A stretch of 8,028 nucleotides of DNA from an uncultured Clostridium sp. (GTDB lineage Bacteria > Bacillota > Clostridia > Lachnospirales > Lachnospiraceae), in NCBI GenBank assembly GCA_958349075.1, contig CATWBR010000205.1, positions 1 through 8,028 on the forward strand, read 5' to 3'. Positions 1-6,283 of the stretch are shown piece by piece; position 1 is the first letter of the stretch; every line of letters begins with the position of its first letter. The notes below the pieces were generated by a model. That model saw only the letters and a list, made by a program, of their open reading frames with translations, ran no database searches and was not told the origin of the DNA. A program made the position numbers and the translations under genes.

Positions 1-4
1 TATA

Positions 5-39
5 AAATCCATATGAAATTCAAATAAGAATGATATACT
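5..39 (+). promoter_or_regulatory. Promoter with tandem OmpR-type operator upstream of the two-component genes
   Basis: Two direct repeats, AAATCCA (5-11) and AAATTCA (16-22), start 11 bases apart, which is one helical turn. An 11-base gap separates them from a good -10 hexamer TATACT (34-39), giving a predicted transcription start near 46. No recognisable -35 lies at the right distance (11-16 reads ATATGA). The repeats occupy that place, as PhoB boxes do in activator-dependent promoters. A near-identical copy lies at 2269-2286, ahead of the ABC operon. I infer that this is the binding site of the response regulator encoded just downstream, giving autoregulation. The repeat and the -10 are seen directly; the binding protein is inference. 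Confidence 0.6.
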
Positions 40-123
40 GGAATAGAAACATCGGCATTGGGTTCAGATTATTTGCAGACTGTGACAGTAACGATTACAC
101 TTTGATCTAAAAGGAGGCATTAT

Positions 124-789
124 ATGAAACAAATACTGGTGATTGAGGATGAGCCGGATATTCAGGAAATGCTCTGCGCCTACCTGCGCGATGCGGGATA
201 CGGCGTATCGGCGGCCGGCGACGGTGTGGAAGCGCTCGACTGTTTCCGGCACGGAGCCTGGGATCTGCTCCTGCTGGATCTGCTGCTTCCCAAGATTGAC
301 GGTTACGGAGTGTGCGAACTCATCCGCCGGGAGTCCAACGTGCCGATTATCATGCTGACGGCGCTGGACGCGGAAGAAAACCAGATAAAGGGCTTTGACC
401 TTCAGATAGACGACTATGTACCCAAACCATTTTCCATGCCTATCCTGCTGAGGAAGATTGCCGCAATTTTGCGCCGGGCCGGAGACGAAGCACAATCCCA
501 CAGCCTGACCTACCGAGATATCATCATGGATCTTGATGATTACCGGGTCAGCGTGTCCGGTGAGGAAGTCAGCCTGACCGCCCGGGAATTCGAGGTTCTG
601 AGGGAACTGCTTAAAAATCAGGGCCGTGTCCTGACCCGTTCCGTGCTGTTAGGCCGGCTCTGGAATTATGATTTTCTCGGCGATGAAAGAATTGTGGACA
701 GCCACATGAAAAACCTGAGAAAAAAACTGAACCGTGATTATATAGAAACTGTGAGAGGAGTTGGATACCGGGTTGAAAAAATTCATTGA
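124..789 (+). CDS. OmpR/PhoB-family response regulator
   Basis: A cytoplasmic two-component response regulator of 221 residues, the usual length for the OmpR family. The N-terminal receiver domain (about 1-118) has acidic pocket E8/D9, phosphoacceptor D52 (in LLLLD-LLLP), switch T79 and K101 in a KPF motif. The usual GADDY segment reads IDDY. A C-terminal winged-helix DNA-binding domain (about 128-221) carries the typical LTAREFEVLRELLKNQGRVLTR segment in two parts and the terminal RGVGYRVE hairpin. The ATG at 124 follows a strong AAAAGGAGG (109-117) with a 6-base gap. The gene is first in its transcript, and its stop overlaps the start of the kinase gene. It probably binds the tandem AAATYCA boxes at 5-22 and 2269-2286, and so controls itself and the ABC genes downstream. 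The family is clear; the regulon is inferred from the repeated motif. I do not assign a specific gene name. Confidence 0.96.
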   Translation: MKQILVIEDEPDIQEMLCAYLRDAGYGVSAAGDGVEALDCFRHGAWDLLLLDLLLPKIDGYGVCELIRRESNVPIIMLTALDAEENQIKGFDLQIDDYVPKPFSMPILLRKIAAILRRAGDEAQSHSLTYRDIIMDLDDYRVSVSGEEVSLTAREFEVLRELLKNQGRVLTRSVLLGRLWNYDFLGDERIVDSHMKNLRKKLNRDYIETVRGVGYRVEKIH

Positions 790-2269
790 CATCCGTACGA
801 GCCTGACGGCGCGTATTTTTCTGATGACGGTGCTGATTCTTCTGGCAGCCGTCAGTGCAACCTATCTGTTCATCGCCTGGGCCACACCGCGATCTTACAA
901 GTCCATTGCCACGGACGAACTGAGCGAAAAGGCGGACGAACTTGTAAAAGAACTTCAGAATGCTGCCTTTGAATCATGTGAGCCGATTGTGAACCGTTTT
1001 TCTGTGAAAAACAATTTAGAGGTTGTGATTTCGGACGATAAAGGCGAGACCGTTTTGATCTCATCCTGGTCGGATGGAACCTCCCAATCAACGACAGCGG
1101 CGCTCGTGACTACTGCCGTCGCAGCGGAGGAGGACTCAGGCATTGTCACCGCAAAAGCCGCCGCTGTAGATGCCCCGGTCATCGAAGACAGTATTGCGAT
1201 GTCATCAACGTACTGGGACCGTACCATAAAGTTTGTCGGAAGCGACAGGCTCTATGAACTGAGCCTCGTCACGGATATGAGCGAGATTAATCAGACCACG
1301 GAGGCCATGCGGCGCGTTCTTCCGCATCTAATCCTTGTTATGTTTGTTCTCTCACTGTCCGGAGCTTTCCTTTACTCACACTTGATTACCCGGCCAATCG
1401 TCCGGCTCACCCGCATTTCCAGGAAGCTTGCGGCATTGGACTTCACCTGGAAATGTACGGGAACGCGCAGGGATGAGATCGGCGTGCTGGAACGGAACAT
1501 GGACGAACTTTCGAACCGTCTCGCCTCGGCGCTTGACGAACTGAAGGAGGCCAACGTTTCCCTGAAACGCGACATCGAACGAGAGCGGGAACGGGAACAG
1601 CAGCGATCCGCCTTTTTTGCCGCCGCTTCCCATGAACTGAAAACTCCCGTTACGGTACTGAAGGGACAGATCTCCGGTATGCTGGCCGGAGTAGATATCT
1701 ACCGGGATCGCGACAAATACCTGGCCAGATCTCTGGCGGTGACCGGCCGGATGGAAAAGCTGGTCCAGGAGATGCTCACAATCGCACGCATGGAGAAGGA
1801 CGGCAGCGCCATACGCTGTGAAACTCTCAATTTATCGGAACTCATCCGTGGACAGGCGGATGTGGCCCTTGATTTGGCAGGACTCAGGGAACAACAGATT
1901 TTTACGCAGGTCGAACCAGACGTGATGATTTCGGGGGATCCCCTCCTGCTTGGCCGTGCCGTCTCAAATCTTTTAGCAAACGCTCTGAACCATTCGCCCG
2001 AAGAAGCCCTTGTCTGGGTACGGCTGACCATGGAATCAACAGGCCCGGTGCTGGAAATCGAAAACAGCGGCAGCCGGATTCCAAAAGAGGCTCTTTCACA
2101 GTTGTTCGAGCCGTTCTACCGTGTTGATGTCTCACGAAGCCGGGAGACCGGCGGAAGCGGCCTGGGTCTTTATCTCGTGAAGATGATACTGGACCGGCAT
2201 GGAGCTTCCTGCAGAATCACCAATACGGCGGCCGGGGTCGCGGTGACGGTCTGCTTTCTCTCCACATAA
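773..2269 (+). CDS. Membrane sensor histidine kinase (HAMP-HisKA-HATPase)
   Basis: Partner kinase of the regulator. I choose the TTG at 773 (498 residues, MKKFIDIRTS...), 12 bases after AGGAG (756-760). The upstream in-frame TTG at 761 directly abuts that site and is less likely. Either start overlaps the regulator's 3' end, implying translational coupling. Order of parts: TM1 about 13-37; an extracytoplasmic sensor region of about 145 residues (38-181) that I do not recognise, with an Ala/Thr/Val-rich stretch near 107-137; TM2 about 182-202; HAMP (about 203-255); a charged helix (DIEREREREQQ); the dimerisation box ASHELKTP with phospho-His H287; the N box LLANALNHS (N403); and a GGSGLGLYLVK lid motif. 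The G1-type motif reads ENSGSRIP instead of DxGxGIP. An Asn for the Asp is a divergence I associate with some Bacillota kinases, and everything else predicts an active enzyme. The signal is unknown. Confidence 0.93.
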   Translation: MKKFIDIRTSLTARIFLMTVLILLAAVSATYLFIAWATPRSYKSIATDELSEKADELVKELQNAAFESCEPIVNRFSVKNNLEVVISDDKGETVLISSWSDGTSQSTTAALVTTAVAAEEDSGIVTAKAAAVDAPVIEDSIAMSSTYWDRTIKFVGSDRLYELSLVTDMSEINQTTEAMRRVLPHLILVMFVLSLSGAFLYSHLITRPIVRLTRISRKLAALDFTWKCTGTRRDEIGVLERNMDELSNRLASALDELKEANVSLKRDIEREREREQQRSAFFAAASHELKTPVTVLKGQISGMLAGVDIYRDRDKYLARSLAVTGRMEKLVQEMLTIARMEKDGSAIRCETLNLSELIRGQADVALDLAGLREQQIFTQVEPDVMISGDPLLLGRAVSNLLANALNHSPEEALVWVRLTMESTGPVLEIENSGSRIPKEALSQLFEPFYRVDVSRSRETGGSGLGLYLVKMILDRHGASCRITNTAAGVAVTVCFLST

Positions 2270-2314
2270 AATCCATATTAAATTCACCGGCTCTGCAAAC
2301 GGAATTGTTAGACT
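2266..2314 (+). promoter_or_regulatory. Second tandem operator and promoter, upstream of the ABC operon
   Basis: AAATCCA (2269-2275) and AAATTCA (2280-2286) repeat the element at 5-22. Over 21 bases (2-22 against 2266-2286) the two copies differ at one position. The element begins inside the kinase stop codon. A plausible but weaker -10, TAGACT (2309-2314), is followed by GGAA, just as TATACT is at the first site; ACTGGAA is shared. Box-to--10 spacing is 22 bases here against 11 at the first promoter, exactly one extra 11-base turn. I infer a separately regulated start for the ABC genes, driven by the same regulator. Read-through from the kinase gene is also possible, because I see no terminator between them. 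Confidence 0.58.
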
Positions 2315-2348
2315 GGAAACACATTAAGGACATAGAGGAGAGATATCC

Positions 2349-3209
2349 ATGCAAATCGACATTGAACACCTGAACTTAGTCTATCCGACCGGAAAGAAGG
2401 CGCTGTCCGAAATCAGCCTGACGCTTAAAAGTCCCAGCCTGATTGGCCTTCTTGGCCCCAACGGAGCCGGGAAATCCACACTAATGAAGCTTTTAGTCGC
2501 CGGTCTGCTGCCCACTTCCGGTTCCATAACCGTTGACGGGGAACCCCTGAGAAAATGTGAACGGACGCTGAAGGCAAGGCTCGGCTGCCTCCCCCAGCAC
2601 TTTGGTCTCTATGACGAACTGACGGTATGGCAGTTCCTGGACTATATGGCCGCACTTAAGGGAATCAAAGACGGCAGGACTGCCATAAATGCCGCAATTG
2701 AAGCCACCGGACTGGAAGAAAAATGCAAAGCGCGGATCCGCACCCTGTCCGGCGGGCAGCGCCAGAGGGTGGGAATTGCCCAGGCGCTGTTGGGAGAACC
2801 GGAATTTCTGATTTTTGACGAGCCGACGGTCGGACTCGATCCGGAGGAGCGTATCCGTTTCCGCAACTTCTTCTCACAGACGGCGCAGGACAAGCTGGTA
2901 CTTCTGTCCACCCATATTATTGAAGATGTGCAGTCCGTATGCAACCAGTTGATTGTTATCCACCACGGGCAGATCCTGTTTGCAGGGACACCGGAGGCGC
3001 TAATCCGGCAGGCACAGGGGCATGTGGGCGTCTTTCTGGAAGGGGAAGGCATGAGAACCGATCCTGCCCTGCACATCACCTCCCGGATTAATACGGCCTC
3101 CGGCATACTGTGCCGCGGTGTGGCCGACACACTGCCGGGTACGGCACAGGCCTCAGAACCTACACTGGAGGATGCCTATCTCTATCTAATTACGCGGGAG
3201 GGAAATTAA
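2349..3209 (+). CDS. ABC-2 type transporter ATP-binding protein
   Basis: A cytoplasmic ATPase subunit of 286 residues. It has Walker A GPNGAGKST (36-44), a Q-loop glutamine in LPQHFG, signature LSGGQ (133-137), Walker B LIFDEP with D157 and catalytic E158, and the H-loop His in STHIIED (H189). All catalytic elements are intact. The C-terminal about 75 residues end in TLEDAYLYL, a helix common in DrrA/CcmA-like ATPases of ABC-2 exporters. The ATG is preceded by AGAGGAG (2334-2340) with an 8-base gap. The gene ends one base before the permease-peptidase start. It therefore most likely energises the two permeases that follow, forming one heteromeric complex. The promoter at 2266-2314 suggests control by the upstream two-component pair. 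Substrate specificity cannot be read from an ATPase. Confidence 0.95.
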   Translation: MQIDIEHLNLVYPTGKKALSEISLTLKSPSLIGLLGPNGAGKSTLMKLLVAGLLPTSGSITVDGEPLRKCERTLKARLGCLPQHFGLYDELTVWQFLDYMAALKGIKDGRTAINAAIEATGLEEKCKARIRTLSGGQRQRVGIAQALLGEPEFLIFDEPTVGLDPEERIRFRNFFSQTAQDKLVLLSTHIIEDVQSVCNQLIVIHHGQILFAGTPEALIRQAQGHVGVFLEGEGMRTDPALHITSRINTASGILCRGVADTLPGTAQASEPTLEDAYLYLITREGN

Positions 3210-3210
3210 T

Positions 3211-5400
3211 ATGAAAATCTTCTCTCTTTTCCGTGTGGAACTCCACCGTCTGCTGCATAACAGGATGGCCTGGCTGGCGGCGGCGCTCACCGCCCTGGCG
3301 CCTCTGGCAGGATACTCCTTTTACCGCCATACATTCGGAAACTCCATGTCGGCCCTGTACCTGGCAAACCCAATGTTAGCCGGAGGTATGGCCGGTACAA
3401 TCCTGTTCGCCCTGCTGATGATTTCCACTCTGGAACAGCCCATGCGAAACGGCACATCCGCCCTTGTGGAGACGATGGTTTCCCCTATGGCAATGCACGC
3501 AGTGCGTCTGCTCGCTGTCATGACATATGCTGCTCTCACCGCCCTGGCCGTCGGCCTTCTGTATCTTCCCTACACGGCCTGGAAATTAAACATTGTCTTT
3601 TCATTTTCCGACTACTGGCTTGCGGTTATCCTGTTTTTGTTGTCCGGCCTTGTTATGGGCGCTGTTCTGGCCGCGGCCCTGATTCAGATTACCGGGAGGC
3701 TCGATGTGAGCATTCTAGCCGTGCTGTCCGGATTCATAGTCTCACATGGCCGTTGGTGCAGCCAGTATTTCCTGGCACAGTGGAATGTTCCGCTTGTCTC
3801 TACCATGTCCGACGCCTTCGGAAGCGCTATCGTGTGGCGGACCGCTCTCTACAGCCGTCTTGTCTGGCTGTGTATCCTGGGCGGAGTATGGCTGCTCTCA
3901 CTGCTTTGTGTACGGCAGTACGGCAAAGGCGCCCTCGGTTCCTTGATCCATCATGCGAAAAGGCCGGTTCTTCCCGCAATTGCCCTGGCAGCGCTGGGCC
4001 TGGGAGCCCTTCTGTGGCAAATACAGCCGTTTGTGGACCATTCTCCCGAGGACTGGCCTTCCTATGTGGAGGAGGACCGCTATAACCAGTATCTGTTTAC
4101 CGACAGTACGGAGTTGGAGGCGTCCATTGACAGCTATCTCCTCGGAACCCTTTCAGGACGGGCGGCCTACCGGCTCCGAAACACTTCGGGACGGGAACAA
4201 AGGCTGTACTTTGACTTAAACAGCGGCTACCGGGTGCGCTCCATCACGGCAAACGGCCGGGAACTGGACGTGGAGGATTTAGGAAACGATTATATCGCCT
4301 CCCGGGAACTGAGCTGCATCCTGCCTCCGGATCCGGAGATTACCCTGATCATCGAATACGGCGGTATGCCGAGGATATGGAATGCACAGGAAAATCTGCT
4401 TTCCGGAAATTCCATAAGCGGCAGCGGAATCGAGCTGTCAGGCAGTAACGTCGCTCCTACAGTGGGCGCCTGCGCCACCATCGGAGATGAAAGCACACCA
4501 ATTACCCTGAAAATCACTCTGCCGGATTCCCTGACGCCGGTTTCCACCGGTTCCACGCAGAAGATTTCGGAAAACGGTGACGGTACCTCTTCATGGCTGA
4601 TATCCGACCAGGGCACCGACCGCCTGCGCTTCTTTGCCGGAGACTACATTTCCACGGAGCTTGCCACAGGCAGCGGAATGCCGATCCGCTTCTACTACAG
4701 CAGGAAGTACCAGTCCAGACTGGAAAACGGCGCGATTGGCCTGATGGAACAGGCGGTGGCTTACTGCACGGAGCACTATGGGCCCCGTTCGTTCACAGAA
4801 GATAAGCCGTTCAAAATCATCCAGATGTCGGCCTTTCTCTTCGGAGGATTTGCAAACCGCAATATCAGCGGTATGGGTGAAACATACTTCAGTGATGAAA
4901 ATCTTGCCGATCCCGACAAGGGCGCCGCAGACGCCGAGGTATTGGCCCACGAAATTATCCATCAGTGGTGGGGACTGGGGGCCACGCTTTACGATCCCGA
5001 AGATGATTTATGGAATGACGAAGGTGTTACGGTCTACACTACGTACCGCCTTATGAACCGGATTATGGGATCCGACTATGCCAGAGAACACTATGTGGAT
5101 AAATGGATGGACACCGTTTCCGAACAGCAGGCCTCCTTCTATGACCGCCATCCGGAATATCTCGATCGGCTGCCGGAGCGCTATGCCGGTGAAATAAGGG
5201 CTGCCCGCAGCGCAGCCGGCTGGTACGACGGAAATGCCCTGATGATTTACCGGGCCGCCCAAAAACTGGGTGAAGATCGGCTGGACGGGATCTGGTCCCG
5301 GCTCTATACCGACTGTATGACGGGAGACTCCCAGTCAATCACTCTGGGTGATTTTCTGGAGGCATGCGGACTTGAGAAAGGAGAAATTGGACGTGAATAA
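3211..5400 (+). CDS. ABC-2 permease fused to an extracytoplasmic M1-like zinc metallopeptidase
   Basis: A 729-residue fusion. The N-terminal half has seven likely membrane spans (about 20-38, 55-74, 97-119, 135-158, 165-180, 214-234, 252-271). With a cytoplasmic N-terminus, an odd number of spans places the rest (about 275-729) outside the cell. That part has an M1-type beta-rich region, then a gluzincin core: HEIIH (H580, E581, H584) followed by WWG, third zinc ligand E604 in WNDEGVTVY, and a likely catalytic Tyr in GWYDGNALM (Y672). Between H584 and E604 there are 19 residues, where M1 enzymes normally have 18. The GxMEN exopeptidase motif appears as GGFAN (545-549), lacking the Glu. Ribosome binding site GGGAGGG (3196-3202). 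The gene sits one base after the ATPase gene and overlaps the next permease by 8 bases. It is probably a channel half with a tethered peptidase. I infer processing of an exported or surface peptide; the substrate is unknown. Confidence 0.9.
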   Translation: MKIFSLFRVELHRLLHNRMAWLAAALTALAPLAGYSFYRHTFGNSMSALYLANPMLAGGMAGTILFALLMISTLEQPMRNGTSALVETMVSPMAMHAVRLLAVMTYAALTALAVGLLYLPYTAWKLNIVFSFSDYWLAVILFLLSGLVMGAVLAAALIQITGRLDVSILAVLSGFIVSHGRWCSQYFLAQWNVPLVSTMSDAFGSAIVWRTALYSRLVWLCILGGVWLLSLLCVRQYGKGALGSLIHHAKRPVLPAIALAALGLGALLWQIQPFVDHSPEDWPSYVEEDRYNQYLFTDSTELEASIDSYLLGTLSGRAAYRLRNTSGREQRLYFDLNSGYRVRSITANGRELDVEDLGNDYIASRELSCILPPDPEITLIIEYGGMPRIWNAQENLLSGNSISGSGIELSGSNVAPTVGACATIGDESTPITLKITLPDSLTPVSTGSTQKISENGDGTSSWLISDQGTDRLRFFAGDYISTELATGSGMPIRFYYSRKYQSRLENGAIGLMEQAVAYCTEHYGPRSFTEDKPFKIIQMSAFLFGGFANRNISGMGETYFSDENLADPDKGAADAEVLAHEIIHQWWGLGATLYDPEDDLWNDEGVTVYTTYRLMNRIMGSDYAREHYVDKWMDTVSEQQASFYDRHPEYLDRLPERYAGEIRAARSAAGWYDGNALMIYRAAQKLGEDRLDGIWSRLYTDCMTGDSQSITLGDFLEACGLEKGEIGRE

Positions 5401-6103
5401 GGTATTTTACTATGAACTGCGCCGAACGGTATGCAGCCGGTTTTTTGTGGGCCTGACAGCCGTCACTCTCTGGTACGGCCGGCAGATACTCACCACCTCC
5501 ACGATTCTGGGAGTGGCCCATACAGCGCCATTTTCCCCCTGGAGCTTTGGAAGTTATCTGGCGGCGCTGATGCCGCTTCTGAACGTATCCCTGCTGTTTT
5601 TCCTGTGGAACCTGTGTAATCATAAGGCTCGTCTGGTGGAGACGCTTGTAAATGCGTCATCCCCTCATCCGAGGCAGTACCGGCTTATAAAATGCTGTGC
5701 CGCAGCGGCAGCCTGGATGATTTTAGCACTCCTTGCCGCGGCTCTTGGAGCCGGATTTTTACTGAACCTCTTTGGCCCTGCCGTGCCCTTGGCACAGTTT
5801 CCGGCGCCCGCCGCCCTGGTACTGCTTCCCTCACTCGTGTTTGTGCTGGGAACAGGGCTGCTCGTGGGCCGTATACATCCGGGACTGCTGTTTGTAATGA
5901 TGGCCCTTGTCTTCGGCTGGGGTTTTGTGCCGTTTCCAATGGCTGCAGACCTTTACAGGCAGAATCTTTTTACCCGGTATCCAATGACGCTTCCTAACCT
6001 GGATCCTGCATTTACCGTACCCTCGGAGGCCGTCATCGGCTCCTGCCTTTTCATCCTGGCCGGGGCGGCCGCACTTGCCGTATCCATGCATAAGGAGCAG
6101 TAA
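5393..6103 (+). CDS. Small ABC-2 type permease subunit
   Basis: A hydrophobic protein of 236 residues with about six predicted membrane spans (16-36, 52-74, 101-125, 140-158, 162-180, 213-231) and no peptidase domain. I choose the GTG at 5393 because AAAGGAG (5377-5383) lies 9 bases upstream. An in-frame GTG at 5348 lacks this support. The start GTGAATAA overlaps the stop of the preceding gene, a typical coupled pair. Residues LVETLV (81-86), between spans 2 and 3, match LVETMV (85-90) at the same place in the large permease, so the two are probably distant paralogues that pair in the membrane. Likely role: the second transmembrane half of the exporter, alongside the permease-peptidase and the ATPase. 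Substrate unknown. It is the last gene of the plus-strand operon. Confidence 0.83.
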   Translation: MNKVFYYELRRTVCSRFFVGLTAVTLWYGRQILTTSTILGVAHTAPFSPWSFGSYLAALMPLLNVSLLFFLWNLCNHKARLVETLVNASSPHPRQYRLIKCCAAAAAWMILALLAAALGAGFLLNLFGPAVPLAQFPAPAALVLLPSLVFVLGTGLLVGRIHPGLLFVMMALVFGWGFVPFPMAADLYRQNLFTRYPMTLPNLDPAFTVPSEAVIGSCLFILAGAAALAVSMHKEQ

Positions 6104-6283
6104 ACGCCAAGAATGCGGCCGACGGTACGGAACTTCCCTCCAGGTTCCAGCCGAAATTTTTAAAACTGTCCGTGTAAACCGGTTCCAGAAAACTTCCTTT
6201 ACGGTTCCTGGTCTGCCATCCGGCAAACCATTTAACCATAAAGGAAGTTTGAAGTATAAAAAATCTAAAGTTTTCTTTTTCTA
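6104..6283. other. Convergent intergenic region
   Basis: This 180-base stretch separates the stop of the small permease from the stop of the minus-strand secreted-protein gene. It holds a long imperfect hairpin (6190-6250), scattered GGTTCC/GGAACC motifs (near 6143, 6181 and 6203), an A/T-rich patch (6256-6283), and a minus-strand open frame with ATG at 6239 that has no ribosome binding site. I see no convincing gene. Confidence 0.6.
6190..6250 (-). terminator. Large inverted repeat, probable terminator between convergent genes
   Basis: AAACTTCCTTTA (6190-6201) and TAAAGGAAGTTT (6239-6250) are perfect 12-base complements. The stem continues with GGTT (6203-6206) against AACC (6234-6237) after one mismatch, C6202/A6238. 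In a minus-strand RNA that mismatch becomes a G-U pair, making a 17-pair stem followed by UUUUCU. This favours termination of the secreted-protein gene, whose stop is 34 bases away. On the plus strand the nearest T-rich stretch (about 6270-6281) is too far for a classical terminator, although the stem could still block or stabilise the ABC operon transcript. A small TGCC/GGCA hairpin (6214-6225) sits in the loop. Confidence 0.5.

Noticed and set aside
79..89. ACTGTGACAGT palindrome in the regulator leader as an operator
   Set aside because: It is only 11 bases, is not repeated at the second promoter, and lies downstream of the predicted start. There is too little to call it a site.
761..763. 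TTG at 761 as the kinase start
   Set aside because: It directly abuts the AGGAG at 756-760, leaving no spacer. The in-frame TTG at 773 has a workable 12-base spacing and gives a more typical N-terminus.
5348..5350. GTG at 5348 as the start of the small permease
   Set aside because: It lies deep inside the preceding gene with no ribosome binding site. The GTG at 5393, with AAAGGAG 9 bases upstream, fits the usual overlapping arrangement.
6066..6121. CGGCCGCA / TGCGGCCG inverted repeat as a terminator of the ABC operon
   Set aside because: The arms are 40 bases apart, the left arm lies inside the coding sequence, and no T-run follows. It is probably chance in GC-rich sequence.
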